A DNA stretch of 64,000 bases from Sphingomonas sp. BK235 (GCF_004345855.1 NZ_SLXN01000001.1:806001-870000), one strand, 5' to 3'. Shown: positions 21,077-30,607, counted from the first letter of the stretch. The notes: generated by a model not told the origin, from the letters alone. Made by a program: numbers and translations.

Positions 21077-21781
21077 TCAGGCGGCCCAGTGGATGTCGAC
21101 GGGCAGCTCGACGTCGGCGAGCACGCGGCCGATCGGATAGGGCGAGCCTGCGCCCTCCTTGATGGCGTCCTCGATCACCTTGCGCTTGGCATCGCCGGTC
21201 ACCGCGATCATCAGCGCGCGCGCGGTGGCGATCGCCTGACGGCTGAGCGTGACTCGCGCCACCGGCGCCTCAGGCGGCAGCGGATCGGGCATGACGCCCA
21301 GCGCGCGGCGCTCCTTGGGCCCGTTGAGCGCCTCGTCATAATCGGGGCCGGGGAAGATCGAGGCGGTATGGCCGTCGCCGCCGACGCCGAGTAGGCACAG
21401 GTCGAGCGGCCAGTGCAGGTCCTGCATCAGCGCGTCGGCGGAGCGGCCCGCGGCCTTATAATCGTCGGTCGCCTTGGGCACGATCGGCATCACGCGCGCG
21501 CCCTTGGGGATGAAGATCTTGCCCAGCGCGGTGACGTTGGAGAGCGGGTCGCCGAGCGGGACGATGCGCTCGTCGCCGGGGATGATCGTCACGCGCTTCC
21601 AGTCGAGCTTGGCCTGCGCCAGCTTCTCATAGGCGGGCAGGGGGGTCTTGCCGCCTGCCAGCGCGATCACCGCCGAGCCGCGCGCGTCGATCGCGCTCTC
21701 GATGACGAACTGGATGTCGCCCGCGACGGCGTCGGCCAGCTCGGCCGCGTCGTCATATTCCCACCATTCGATCTCGGTCAT
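21077..21781 (-). CDS. pgl: 6-phosphogluconolactonase
   Basis: 234 residues; SD GGAGAGAG directly upstream of the ATG. Family motifs are LAGGKTPLPAYEKLA, IIPGDERIVPLGDPLSN and LCLLGVGGDGHTASIFPG, the last two forming the active site. It hydrolyses 6-phosphogluconolactone made by Zwf. A 585-nt gap with a triple palindromic repeat separates it from zwf upstream, so its transcription may be uncoupled from zwf. Confidence 0.96.
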   Translation of the reverse strand: MTEIEWWEYDDAAELADAVAGDIQFVIESAIDARGSAVIALAGGKTPLPAYEKLAQAKLDWKRVTIIPGDERIVPLGDPLSNVTALGKIFIPKGARVMPIVPKATDDYKAAGRSADALMQDLHWPLDLCLLGVGGDGHTASIFPGPDYDEALNGPKERRALGVMPDPLPPEAPVARVTLSRQAIATARALMIAVTGDAKRKVIEDAIKEGAGSPYPIGRVLADVELPVDIHWAA

Positions 21782-22013
21782 GTCTCTCTCCGTCGCGACG
21801 CTCGGGGTCGCGCTGGTCGCCGCGCGGGTACGCGCCGGCAGGGTCGTGGCCCTGCTTTCGCAGGAAGTTGCGTAAGGTCAACCGAGCAATGCGGTGATGG
21901 GGGCGAGGGGGGCCTTGTCGCACGTTCAAGCGCGTGCCTGCGTCAGCCTTCGCCCCGGCGCCCTCGGACTGATGCTACACCCTCCCGTCGCACGGACCGA
22001 TGCTACACCCTCC

Positions 22014-22215
22014 CGTCATCCCGGACTTGTTCCGGGATCCACCGTTCTGCGAACGCACCGCACGTTGCTCGCGCGCCACCATGGATCCCGGCGCAAGGCC
22101 GGGATGACGGTGATGAAGAGCAAGCCGCCTTTTGGGTCCGCACCAACCGTTCCGCGAACGCACCGCACGTTGCTTTCGCGGTGGGATGGATCCCGGAACA
22201 AGTCCGGGATGACGG
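22014..22215. repeat. Triple palindromic repeat array between zwf and pgl
   Basis: Three units lie in the 585-nt gap 21782-22366: a left unit 22014-22041 (loop CTTGT), a right unit 22082-22109 (core GCGCAAGGC) and a further right unit 22188-22215 that matches the first exactly (ACAAG). The spacer after unit one and the DNA before unit three share a near-identical run of about 30 nt (CCGTTCTGCGAACGCACCGC and following bases), so the right half looks duplicated. A 19-bp direct repeat (GATGCTACACCCTCCCGTC) lies at 21971-21989 and again just before unit one. Two small CTGCGC/GCGCAG palindromes lie near 22287 and 22345. No gene is visible. Confidence 0.88.
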
Positions 22216-22366
22216 GAGAAAGGGAGCGGTCCGCGACGTTCGCGGAAATCACGCGTATGCTCCGGGCGTTCAGGCGATTCGTGCTCCTGCGCACGCAGGA
22301 GCCCAGAGCCACCAGCGCACCGCCCGACAACCCCGCGCTCCTGCCTGCGCAGGAACACCGAACAAC

Positions 22367-23830
22367 TCAATCGTCATGCCAGCTCACGCCGTCGCGCTCG
22401 GTCAGCGCGATCGCGCCGGCGGGGCCCCATGTACCCGCCGCATAATGTTTCGGCTTGGTCTGCGCCGCGGCCCAGCCGGCGCGGATCGCGTCGATCCACC
22501 GCCACTGCGCCTCGACCTCGTCGCGGCGGACGAACAAGGTCTGGTCGCCCTCGATCAGGTCGAGCAGCAGCCGCTCATAGGCGATGCGCCGGCGCGAGCC
22601 CGCGAACTGCGCGTCGAGGCTCAGGTTGAGCGGCACCTCGCGCAGCTTGATCCCCTCGCGGTCGAGCCCCGGCTCCTTGGTCATCACCAGCAGCTGGATA
22701 TATTCCTCGGGCTGAAGCCGGATGATCAGCTTGTTGGGCTGGAGCAGCCCGCCGCGGCCCGAGAACATCGAGTGCGGCACCGGCTTGAACTGGATCGCGA
22801 TCTCGCTGCGGCGCTTGGCCATGCGCTTGCCGGTGCGCAGGTAGAAGGGCACGCCCTGCCAGCGCCAATTGTCGACGAACGCCTTGATCGCGACGAAGGT
22901 CTCGACGTCGCTGTCATAGCCGAGCTCGGAATCGTAGCCGCGCACGACCTTGCCGCTGACCGCGCCCTCCTCATACTGGCCGGTGACGGTATAGCCCTGC
23001 ACCTCCTCCGGCTTCATGTGGCGCAGCGAGCGGAACACCTTGGCCTTCTCGTCGCGGATCGCGGTGCCGTCGTACAGCGCCGGCGGCTCCATCGCGATCA
23101 GCGCGACCAGCTGGAGCACGTGATTGGCGACCATGTCGCGCAGCGCGCCCGCGCCCTCGTAGTAACCGGCGCGATCCTCGAGCCCGACCGTCTCAGCGAT
23201 CGTGATCTGGACGTTGTCGATCCCGGTCGCGTTCCAGATCGGCTCGAACATCGAGTTGCCGAAACGCAGCGCCAGGATGTTCTGCACTGTCTCCTTGCCG
23301 AGATAGTGATCGATCCGGAAGATCCGGTCCTCGGGGAAGGCGGAGGCGACGGTGTCGTTGATCTCGCGGCTCGACTCGAGGTCGTAGCCGAGCGGCTTCT
23401 CCAGCCCGATCCGCACCGTGTCGCCGGCGAGGCCGACGCTCTCCAGCCCGCGCACCGCGGGTTCGAACAGCGAAGGCGCGGTGGAGAGATAGATCGCCAG
23501 CCCGCTCGACACGTCGCCGATCTTGTCGGCGAGCGGCTGGAAGCTGTTCGGGTCGGACAGGTCGGCTGGCTGGAACTGGAGCCGCTGGAGGAAGCTGTCG
23601 ATCGCGCCCGCGTCCTTGCGGTCGGCCGGCAGGAACTCGTCGAGCGCCTTGCGCGTGACGTCGCGGAAAGCGTCGTCGTTGAGGTCGCTGCGCGCCGAGC
23701 CGGTGATCGTCAGCCCGGCGGGCAGCAGCCCGTCGGCGTGCAGCCCGTAGAGCGAGGGCAGCAGCATTCGCTTGGCGAGGTCGCCGGTCGCACCGAACAG
23801 CAGCAGCTTGCCCACCGGATTGCGCTCCAT
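22367..23830 (-). CDS. zwf: Glucose-6-phosphate 1-dehydrogenase
   Basis: 487 residues; GGAGA lies 6-10 nt before the ATG. The nucleotide-binding GATGDLAKR is at 13-21. The active-site motif RIDHYLGKE spans residues 172-180, with His175 binding phosphate. It oxidises glucose-6-phosphate to the lactone and makes NADPH, the entry to the Entner-Doudoroff route. It starts only 21 nt after argC ends, so it could be transcribed with argC, an unexpected neighbour. Confidence 0.97.
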   Translation of the reverse strand: MERNPVGKLLLFGATGDLAKRMLLPSLYGLHADGLLPAGLTITGSARSDLNDDAFRDVTRKALDEFLPADRKDAGAIDSFLQRLQFQPADLSDPNSFQPLADKIGDVSSGLAIYLSTAPSLFEPAVRGLESVGLAGDTVRIGLEKPLGYDLESSREINDTVASAFPEDRIFRIDHYLGKETVQNILALRFGNSMFEPIWNATGIDNVQITIAETVGLEDRAGYYEGAGALRDMVANHVLQLVALIAMEPPALYDGTAIRDEKAKVFRSLRHMKPEEVQGYTVTGQYEEGAVSGKVVRGYDSELGYDSDVETFVAIKAFVDNWRWQGVPFYLRTGKRMAKRRSEIAIQFKPVPHSMFSGRGGLLQPNKLIIRLQPEEYIQLLVMTKEPGLDREGIKLREVPLNLSLDAQFAGSRRRIAYERLLLDLIEGDQTLFVRRDEVEAQWRWIDAIRAGWAAAQTKPKHYAAGTWGPAGAIALTERDGVSWHDD

Positions 23831-23851
23831 CTGAGTCTCCTGCGTCGCTTT

Positions 23852-24781
23852 CTAGAGGGTCAGACCGGCGACGGGGTCGAAGCCGGCCATGATATTGAGA
23901 TTCTGCACCGCCGCACCGGCGGCGCCCTTGCCGAGATTGTCGAGCGTGGCGATCAGCAGCGCCTGGCCGCTGGCCTGGTTGCCGACGACGCGCAGCGTCA
24001 TGCGATCGGTCCCGGCGTCGTCCTCGATCTTCACCACGGTCGCGGCCTCGTGCGCGAAGCGGACGACGCGCTCGCCGTCATAGGCCGCGGCCAGCACCTC
24101 GGAGAGGTCGGTGAGCGTGGCGGGGCGGGCGAGTTGGCTGAGGTGAAGCGGTACCTGCACCACCATACCGCGATAGGTGCGCGCCACCGCCGGCTGGAAG
24201 ATCGGCGCGACGCTGAGCCCGGCGTGCCGCGTCATCTCGCCGACATGCTTGTGCGCGAGCGCCAACGCATACGGCCGGAAAGCCGTCGCCGCCTCGCCGC
24301 CCTCGAACTCGGCGATCATCGCCTTGCCGCCGCCCGAATAGCCCGACGCGGCGTTGACGCTGAGCGGCGCGTCGGCGGCGAGCAGCCCCGCGCGCACGAG
24401 CGGGCGGACCAACGCGAGGAAGCCGGTGGGATAGCAGCCCGGATTGGTGACCCGACGCGCCGCCGCGATGCGATCGGCCTGGTCGGGCTCCAGCTCGGCG
24501 AGGCCGTAGGTCCAGTCGGGGGCGACTCGATGCGCCGTCGAGGCGTCGATCACGCGCGTGCGTTCGTTGGCGATCATCGCCACCGCCTCGCGCGCGGCGT
24601 CGTCGGGGAGGCACAGGATCACGACGTCGGCGTCGTTGAGCGCCTCGGCGCGCGCCGCGGGGTCCTTGCGGCGCGCCTCGTCGATCGTCACCAGTGCGAC
24701 GTCACCGCGGCCGGCGAGCCGCTCGCGGATCTCCAGCCCGGTGGTGCCCGCCGCGCCGTCGATGAAGACCGAGACCGTCAC
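23852..24781 (-). CDS. argC: N-acetyl-gamma-glutamyl-phosphate reductase (short form)
   Basis: 309 residues, the length of the shorter ArgC class. The NADP-binding N-terminus reads [18 protein letters not shown]. The catalytic Cys116 is in TNPGCYPTG and the histidine partner is in [11 protein letters not shown]. It reduces N-acetylglutamyl phosphate to the semialdehyde in arginine synthesis. It overlaps the end of the SH3-like gene by 4 nt and leads directly into zwf. No other arginine gene is nearby. Confidence 0.96.
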   Translation of the reverse strand: MTVSVFIDGAAGTTGLEIRERLAGRGDVALVTIDEARRKDPAARAEALNDADVVILCLPDDAAREAVAMIANERTRVIDASTAHRVAPDWTYGLAELEPDQADRIAAARRVTNPGCYPTGFLALVRPLVRAGLLAADAPLSVNAASGYSGGGKAMIAEFEGGEAATAFRPYALALAHKHVGEMTRHAGLSVAPIFQPAVARTYRGMVVQVPLHLSQLARPATLTDLSEVLAAAYDGERVVRFAHEAATVVKIEDDAGTDRMTLRVVGNQASGQALLIATLDNLGKGAAGAAVQNLNIMAGFDPVAGLTL

Positions 24782-25140
24782 GCCGCGCGCACCGTCGCCG
24801 CGTCGACATAGCCGACGAGATTGGCGTCCACCGCTATCCCCCAGGCGACGCCGCCGGTGAGGTCGAGCAGGTCGAACGCGGCGCCTGCGGGCAGCTCCGC
24901 CAGCGCCGGCGAGGCAGGGTCGCGCGACTCGCGTAACGTCGCCGTCGCGGCGAGCGCACGGCGCAGCGGCGCGGCGTAATGCGGTGCGAAGACGCGATCG
25001 GCGAGGCGGACGTCGGCGATGTCGGCGCGCACGGCGTGGGTGCGCGGGTCGAGCGTGCGCGACCGCCCCGTCAGCGTGAAGCCGCTACGCGGTGACGTGC
25101 TGCTGCCCGACGGCGCGGGCGGGCGGGTGGTCGCCGTCAC
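24778..25140 (-). CDS. Small SH3-like domain protein of unknown function
   Basis: About 120 residues if it starts at the GTG at 25140; no ATG fits, so the start is uncertain. The conserved part runs from [20 protein letters not shown] through [14 protein letters not shown] to a C-terminal bacterial SH3-like region ([45 protein letters not shown]; quoted in parts). No signal peptide is evident. With this start it would overlap the marR gene by 56 nt in another frame. It overlaps argC by 4 nt. I do not know its role. Confidence 0.7.
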   Translation of the reverse strand: MTATTRPPAPSGSSTSPRSGFTLTGRSRTLDPRTHAVRADIADVRLADRVFAPHYAAPLRRALAATATLRESRDPASPALAELPAGAAFDLLDLTGGVAWGIAVDANLVGYVDAATVRAA

Positions 25141-25456
25141 CGATGAACTGGCCGAACTCCTCAAGAAAATCTGCCCCTTCGGATGTACGCGCGACGAAGA
25201 TGTTGCGCTTGTCGCTGTCGTCGCGTTGGCGGCGCAGATAGCCGAGCGCACCCAGTCTGTTCAAGGCGCGCGTCACCACGGGTTTGGAGACGTTGAGCAC
25301 GCGCGCCAGCCCTCGCACGGTATGCGGCCCGGGCCGCAAGTAAACGACCAGGAGAAGCGCCATCTGGCGATTGGTGAGATCGGGCTCGCCCGAGCGCACG
25401 TAATCGACCAGCGCGTTCATCCACGAACTGAGTTCGGGTTGCGCAAATGTTGCCAC
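25085..25456 (-). CDS. MarR-family winged-helix regulator
   Basis: 123 residues. A winged helix-turn-helix is clear: LTNRQMALLLVVYL, HTVRGLARVLNVSKPVVTRA as recognition region, then LGYLRRQRDDSDKRNIFV as the beta wing. The sequence resembles the short MarR-type regulators common in Alphaproteobacteria. It probably controls itself or the adjoining genes. It is divergent from secG across a 228-nt gap in which I see no convincing operator. The ligand is unknown. Confidence 0.85.
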   Translation of the reverse strand: MATFAQPELSSWMNALVDYVRSGEPDLTNRQMALLLVVYLRPGPHTVRGLARVLNVSKPVVTRALNRLGALGYLRRQRDDSDKRNIFVARTSEGADFLEEFGQFIGDGDHPPARAVGQQHVTA

Positions 25457-25684
25457 GGCCTCGTCCCGCTTGTATCGCGCCCGGTCCGTTCCGGGTTTGT
25501 GCGGGAATAACGCCTGCTTCCGCGGCTGGTTTCAGCCATGTCACGAATTTGCGAGGCGAAATCGTCCCGGAACCATGGCGAGCGGCGCGGTTGATCCGCG
25601 CCCGTCGCTCCCCTATGTGGCCGGCATCCGGCGTGCGCGACCCATCGTGCGCGCCCCTCGCTGAATCGGACCCGCGTCGCTCCC

Positions 25685-26074
25685 ATGTTCACCTTCCTGC
25701 TCGTCGTCCAGGCCATCATCGCGGCTGCCCTCGTCACCGTGATCCTGATGCAGCGCTCGGAAGGCGGCGGCCTGACCTCGTCGGGCAGCCCGTCGGGGCT
25801 GATGTCGGCGCGCGGCGCGGCCGACTTCCTCACGCGCGCCACCTCGGTGCTGGCGGGGATCTTCGTGGCGATGAGCATCCTGCTCGCGTTCCTCGCCGCC
25901 AGCCGCGGCGCGGTGTCGGTCGACACCTCGCTGCAGCGGCGCGCACCCGCGGCACAGACCCAGGCGCCTGCGCAGCCCGATGCGGCGACTCAGGTGCCGC
26001 TCGCGGGCGACTCGGCCAATGCCGCCGCACCCGCGCCGGCGCCGGCCGACAACGGCGTGCCGCTGGCGCGCTGA
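25685..26074 (+). CDS. secG: Protein translocase subunit SecG
   Basis: 129 residues. Two membrane helices at about 3-22 and 53-73 flank the conserved cytoplasmic segment MQRSEGGGLTSSGSPSGLMS. A long Ala/Pro/Gln-rich tail follows (about 85-129), which is a usual extension in this group. SecG assists SecYE in protein export. It lies 84 nt upstream of pyrG on the same strand. Confidence 0.93.
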   Translation: MFTFLLVVQAIIAAALVTVILMQRSEGGGLTSSGSPSGLMSARGAADFLTRATSVLAGIFVAMSILLAFLAASRGAVSVDTSLQRRAPAAQTQAPAQPDAATQVPLAGDSANAAAPAPAPADNGVPLAR

Positions 26075-26158
26075 TCGCCCCCACAGCGTCGACTCGTCGC
26101 GCGCGGCCCCACCGCGCGCTTGCCCTCGCTCGTACTCTAAGGATAAGCAGTTCGCCCC

Positions 26159-27793
26159 ATGGCGCGGTATATCTTCATCACCGGCGGCGTGGTCTCCTCG
26201 CTCGGCAAGGGTCTCATGGCAGCGAGCCTCGCGGCGCTGCTCCAGGCGCGCGGCTATCGCGTGCGGATCCGCAAGTTTGACCCCTATCTCAACGTCGACC
26301 CGGGCACGATGAGCCCGTATCAGCACGGCGAGGTGTACGTCACCGACGACGGCGCCGAGACCGACCTCGATCTCGGCCATTACGAGCGTTTCACCGGGGT
26401 GGCGTCGCGGCAGTCGGACAACGTCACCTCCGGGCGCATCTACAAGACGATCATCGAGCGCGAGCGCCGCGGCGACTATCTCGGCGCGACGGTGCAGGTG
26501 ATCCCGCACGTCACCGACGCGATCAAGGCGTTCGCGCGCGCCGAGACCGACGACCTCGACTTCGTGCTGTGCGAGATCGGCGGCACGGTGGGAGACATCG
26601 AGTCGCTGCCGTTCATCGAGGCGATCCGCCAGCTCAAGAACGAGGTCGGCCGCGGCAACGCCATCTCGGTCCATGTCACGCTGGTGCCGTACATCGCCGC
26701 GGCGGGCGAGCTGAAGACCAAGCCGACGCAGCATTCGGTGCGCGAGCTCGCCGCGCTCGGCGTCCAGCCCGACGTGCTGGTGTGCCGCTGCGAGAAGCCG
26801 CTGCCGGTGTCGGAGCGCGCCAAGATCGCCTTGTTCTGCAACGTGCCCGAGAGCGCGGTGATCCCCGCGCTCGACGCCGCCAGCATCTATGCGGTGCCGC
26901 TGCAATATCACGCCGAGGGGCTCGACTCGGAGGTGCTGCGCGCCTTCGGCATCACGCCTTCCTCGCCGCCCGACCTCAGCCGCTGGCAGGAGATCGTCGA
27001 TCGCCTCCAGCATCCCGAGGGCGAGGTAACGGTGGGCGTGGTCGGCAAATATGTCGGCCTGCAGGACGCCTATAAGTCGCTCAACGAGGCGCTGGTCCAC
27101 GGCGGGATCGCCAACCGGGTCAAGGTCAACGTCCGCTGGATCGATGCCGAATTGTTCGAGCACGACGACGAGGAGATCGTCAGCCAGCTCGAGCCGCTCG
27201 ACGCGATCCTCGTCCCCGGCGCCTTCGGCGAACGCGGCGCCGAGGGCAAGATCAAGTCGGTGCGGTTCGCGCGCGAGCGCGAGATCCCCTATTTCGGCAT
27301 CTGCTTCGGCATGCAGATGGCGTGCATCGAGGGCGCGCGCGACCTCGCCGGCATCGCCGAGGCCTCGTCGACCGAGTTCGGCCCGACCGAGCAGCCCGTG
27401 GTCGGCCTGATCACCGAGTGGATGGGGCGTGACGGCCTCGAGCAGCGCGAGGCGCAGGGCGATCTCGGCGGCACGATGCGGCTCGGCGCCTATGACGCGA
27501 CGCTGGCGGGGAACAGCGTGGTCGCCTCGATCTACGGCGACACGCAGATCTCCGAGCGGCATCGCCACCGCTACGAGGTCAACACCGGCTATCGCGAGGC
27601 GCTGGAGAAGGGCGGGCTGGTCTTCTCGGGCATGTCGCCCGACGGCACCTTGCCCGAGATCGTCGAGCGGCCCGATCACCCGTGGTTCGTCGGCGTCCAG
27701 TTCCACCCGGAGCTGAAGAGCAAGCCGTTCGACCCGCACCCCCTCTTCGCCAGCTTCATCGAGGCGGCGCTGCGGCAGAGTCGTCTGGTCTGA
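26159..27793 (+). CDS. pyrG: CTP synthase
   Basis: 544 residues, full length. The N-terminal synthetase domain begins [18 protein letters not shown] and has [20 protein letters not shown]. The C-terminal glutaminase domain carries the nucleophile in [16 protein letters not shown] and the His-Glu pair in [10 protein letters not shown]. It makes CTP from UTP, ATP and glutamine. AAGGA lies about 15 nt before the ATG. No upstream attenuator is evident. Confidence 0.98.
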   Translation: MARYIFITGGVVSSLGKGLMAASLAALLQARGYRVRIRKFDPYLNVDPGTMSPYQHGEVYVTDDGAETDLDLGHYERFTGVASRQSDNVTSGRIYKTIIERERRGDYLGATVQVIPHVTDAIKAFARAETDDLDFVLCEIGGTVGDIESLPFIEAIRQLKNEVGRGNAISVHVTLVPYIAAAGELKTKPTQHSVRELAALGVQPDVLVCRCEKPLPVSERAKIALFCNVPESAVIPALDAASIYAVPLQYHAEGLDSEVLRAFGITPSSPPDLSRWQEIVDRLQHPEGEVTVGVVGKYVGLQDAYKSLNEALVHGGIANRVKVNVRWIDAELFEHDDEEIVSQLEPLDAILVPGAFGERGAEGKIKSVRFAREREIPYFGICFGMQMACIEGARDLAGIAEASSTEFGPTEQPVVGLITEWMGRDGLEQREAQGDLGGTMRLGAYDATLAGNSVVASIYGDTQISERHRHRYEVNTGYREALEKGGLVFSGMSPDGTLPEIVERPDHPWFVGVQFHPELKSKPFDPHPLFASFIEAALRQSRLV

Positions 27794-27923
27794 CGATAGC
27801 GGCGCGGCGTCGTCACCGCGACGTCGCGTTTCGCCGACCGGCGGCTCGGCCATCATATAATTTCGGGGACACCGGAACGCGCGCTGCGGAGGCGGGCGGG
27901 AGGTGAATGGAGCGATCCCCGGG

Positions 27924-29792
27924 ATGAACCATTTGCGCATCGCTTACCGCCTGATGATCGCCTTCTCGGTCGTCCTGGTCCTGACTCTCGCGACGAACCT
28001 GCTGGCGCTCTCCAATGTCACCCGCGTCGAGGCGATCGCGGAGGAGCTCGGCGCCAACCGGCGGCTCACCTTTGAGGCGACCTCGTCACTCAATCTCGCC
28101 GTGATGCGCTACCGGCTCGCGGAAGGGGCGTTGGTGATGGCGCGCGGGACGACCGGCGCCGCGACCGCCAGCGCCGAGATGACGGAACAGGCGCGCAGCG
28201 CGGACGCGCGCCTCGCCGAATTGAGCAACCGGCTACGCTCGGACGAGACGCGGGGGATGCTCCGCGACTTCGAGCATGACTGGGAGACCTATAAGAACGA
28301 GAGCGCGGCCTTGGTACGGCGCGGTGATCCCGCGACGTTCAGCGCGCATGCCGCGCGCTTCATCGGCATCAACCGCGACGGCGCGCAACTGCTGTCAAGC
28401 CAGTCGGCCTCGCTCGACGATGCGCTGGCGACCGCGCGCGACATCATCGCCACGGCGCGCTGGACCACCTGGGGTGCGATGGCATTCGCAGTGCTGCTGG
28501 TCGCGGGGCTGCTGGTGCGGCTGATCGCCGCGATCGCCCGCCCGCTGCAACAGGTGACGGAGGCGCTGCTACGGCTCGCCGAGGGTGACCATAGCGTCAC
28601 CCTCTCGGGCACCGAGCGCGGCGACGAGATCGGCAATGTCGCGCGCGCGACGATGCAATTGCGCGACCGGCTCGACGCCGCGGAGCAGGAGAAGGCGCGT
28701 CAGGCCACGCTGATCGTCACCAGCGTCGGCACTGGCCTCGACGCGCTCGCGCGCGGCGACCTCACCGCGCGGGTCGATTCCGAGCTCGACGGCGTGTTCA
28801 GCAAGCTGCGCAGCGACTTCAACAATGCGATCGACTCCATGGCCGCGGTGCTGGCCACGGTGCAGGACGGGATCGACGGCATCGCCGAGGGGTCCGCCGA
28901 GATCCTCCAGGCCAGCGACGACCTGTCGCTGCGCACCGAGCGTCACGCCGCCAGCCTGGAGCAGACGTCGGCGGCGATGCAGCAGGTGAGCGACACGGTG
29001 CGTCAGACCGCGGAGGGCGCGGCGCGGGTCAATGTCGTGGTGGTGGAGACGCGGACCGACGCCGAGCGCTCGGGCGAGGTGGTGCAGCGCGCCGTCGATG
29101 CCATGTCGGGCATCGAGCGTGCCTCCAAGGAGATCGGCGACATCATCGCGGTGATCGACGGGATCGCGTTTCAGACCAACCTGCTCGCGCTCAATGCCGG
29201 AGTCGAGGCGGCGCGGGCGGGTGACGCCGGACGCGGCTTCGCGGTGGTGGCGCAGGAGGTCCGCGCGCTCGCGCAGCGCTCGGCCGACGCGGCCAAGGAC
29301 GTCAAGACCCGGATCACCGCCTCGGCCGAGCAGATCGGCGTCGGTGCGCGGCTGGTGACCGATGCGGGCGAGGCGCTCGCGCGCATCATCGCGCGCGTCG
29401 GCGAGATCAGCACCTTGGTGGCGCAGATCGCCGAATCGGCGCGGCAACAGTCGACCGGGCTGGAACAGGTGACCCGCGCGGTCGCGGACATGGATCAGGT
29501 GACGCAGCAGAACGCCGCGATGGTGGAGCAGACCACCGCGGCGGCACGCGGGCTCGCGGCCGAGGCGGAGCAACTGGCGGAGGAGATAGCGCGCTTCGTG
29601 CTCGACCGCGCGCCGCGTACCCGCGACGCGGTGATGCGGCCGCAGCAGCTCGCCGGCCCGGCGCCGCGGCTACCGCGCCCGGTGCCGCGGCTCACCGCGG
29701 CGGAACGGTCGCCGGCCACCGCCCGCCAGCGTCTCGGCGACGGTCGGCGCGGCGGCACCACCGTGAATGAGGAGAGATGGTCGGATCACTGA
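27924..29792 (+). CDS. Methyl-accepting chemotaxis protein
   Basis: 622 residues from the ATG at 27924; a GTG at 27903 would add 7. Topology: membrane helix about 11-32, a four-helix-bundle-type periplasmic sensor with no recognised ligand motif, a second helix near 178-200, and a HAMP domain (IARPLQQVTEALLRLAEGDH). A further HAMP-like stretch (ALARGDLTARVDSELDGVF) follows, then a coiled-coil signalling domain with the hairpin-tip motif LNAGVEAARAGDAGRGFAVV. The tail has no CheR-binding pentapeptide. It signals to CheA/CheW. No other chemotaxis gene is nearby. Confidence 0.93.
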   Translation: MNHLRIAYRLMIAFSVVLVLTLATNLLALSNVTRVEAIAEELGANRRLTFEATSSLNLAVMRYRLAEGALVMARGTTGAATASAEMTEQARSADARLAELSNRLRSDETRGMLRDFEHDWETYKNESAALVRRGDPATFSAHAARFIGINRDGAQLLSSQSASLDDALATARDIIATARWTTWGAMAFAVLLVAGLLVRLIAAIARPLQQVTEALLRLAEGDHSVTLSGTERGDEIGNVARATMQLRDRLDAAEQEKARQATLIVTSVGTGLDALARGDLTARVDSELDGVFSKLRSDFNNAIDSMAAVLATVQDGIDGIAEGSAEILQASDDLSLRTERHAASLEQTSAAMQQVSDTVRQTAEGAARVNVVVVETRTDAERSGEVVQRAVDAMSGIERASKEIGDIIAVIDGIAFQTNLLALNAGVEAARAGDAGRGFAVVAQEVRALAQRSADAAKDVKTRITASAEQIGVGARLVTDAGEALARIIARVGEISTLVAQIAESARQQSTGLEQVTRAVADMDQVTQQNAAMVEQTTAAARGLAAEAEQLAEEIARFVLDRAPRTRDAVMRPQQLAGPAPRLPRPVPRLTAAERSPATARQRLGDGRRGGTTVNEERWSDH

Positions 29793-29930
29793 CCCGTGAC
29801 GGCGACCGGCGCACCCGCCGCGACGCCGCCGGCCGCAAAAGGAAAGGCGCCCGAGCCTGACGGCCCGGACGCCCCCACCGACGCCTCGAAAGGGAGCAAA
29901 GAGGCGCCGATCTTGCTCGCGCGACTGCGG

Positions 29931-30398
29931 TTACGCGGCCTTGGCCGCGTCGGCGGCCTTGTCCTCCACCGCGGCGAGCTGCGGACCGGTCTTGATCGCG
30001 ATCGACTTCGGCTTCATCGCCTCAGGCACCTCGCGGACCAGATCGATCACCAGCAGCCCGTCGTTCAGCCGCGCATCCTCCACGAACACGAAGTCGGCCA
30101 GCTCGAACCGCCGCTCGAAGCTGCGGTTGGCGATGCCGAGGTGGAGAAACTGCGCATTGTCCCCGCGATCGTCCTTCTTGCCGGCGACCAGCAGCAGGTT
30201 CTGCTGCGCGGTGATCTCGATCTCGTCGCGGGTGAATCCCGCCACGGCCAGCGTGATGCGGTAGCGGTCGTCGGCGACGCGCTCCAGGTTGAACGGGGGG
30301 TAATTCTCGGAAATGCCGCGCGCATTGGCCTCGATCATGTCGAACAGACGGTCGAAGCCGATGGTCGAGCGGCGATAGGGAGTCAGGTCGAAACGCAT
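29931..30398 (-). CDS. Hsp20-family small heat-shock protein (IbpA type)
   Basis: 155 residues from the ATG at 30398, with GGAGGA 8 nt upstream. The N-terminus RFDLTPYRRSTIGFDRLFDM is typical of IbpA-like proteins. The alpha-crystallin domain runs from about 33 to 125 (NYPPFNLERVADDRYRITLA, AGFTRDEIEIT, GIANRSFERRFELAD), and a C-terminal tail follows (MKPKSIAI, an I-x-I-like motif). It holds unfolding proteins during heat stress. A near-consensus sigma-32 promoter lies 96-124 nt upstream of the ATG and the leader can fold around the SD. Confidence 0.95.
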   Translation of the reverse strand: MRFDLTPYRRSTIGFDRLFDMIEANARGISENYPPFNLERVADDRYRITLAVAGFTRDEIEITAQQNLLLVAGKKDDRGDNAQFLHLGIANRSFERRFELADFVFVEDARLNDGLLVIDLVREVPEAMKPKSIAIKTGPQLAAVEDKAADAAKAA

Positions 30399-30399
30399 G

Positions 30400-30426
30400 T
30401 TCAAATCCTCCGATGAGCTATTTGAA
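30400..30426 (-). promoter_or_regulatory. Leader hairpin enclosing the SD of hsp20 (RNA thermometer candidate)
   Basis: On the minus strand TTCAAAT (30426-30420) can pair with ATTTGAA (30406-30400), directly before the ATG, leaving the SD GGAGG in the 13-nt loop and at the stem base. A TTGCT (30430-30426), the sequence that pairs with the SD in ROSE-type thermometers, lies just upstream. Either fold would weaken translation at low temperature. This is an inference from base pairing only. Confidence 0.4.
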
Positions 30427-30493
30427 GCAAGGCGCCCGGTTCTCCGCGACGCCTCTGTTCGTACGGCCCGGCCAGCGGCGCCGCACGCCTTCG

Positions 30494-30522
30494 TAGATGG
30501 TGGCGCGGCGAAGCGTTTCAAG
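30494..30522 (-). promoter_or_regulatory. Sigma-32 (RpoH) promoter of hsp20
   Basis: Minus-strand CTTGAAA (30522-30516) and CCACCATCTA (30503-30494) match the heat-shock consensus CTTGAAA and CCCCATNTA with a 12-13-nt separation. Transcription would start near 30487, giving a leader of about 90 nt. Confidence 0.75.
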
Positions 30523-30607
30523 CCCCGGCTAAACTCCTAGTTTGTTGATGGATTATCTCCGTTAGGCGATGCAGGAGCGAAGAACCGAGGTAAACAGGGG
30601 GTCTCCG

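Noticed and set aside
21413-24811. Plus-strand open frame of 1132 codons across zwf and argC
   Set aside because: It is antisense to genes with intact active-site motifs and of low-complexity composition.
29793-29930. Small gene starting at the GTG at 29796
   Set aside because: Its frame continues antisense through hsp20, shows no family pattern and has a poor SD. A weak hairpin (29880-29908) is all I see here.
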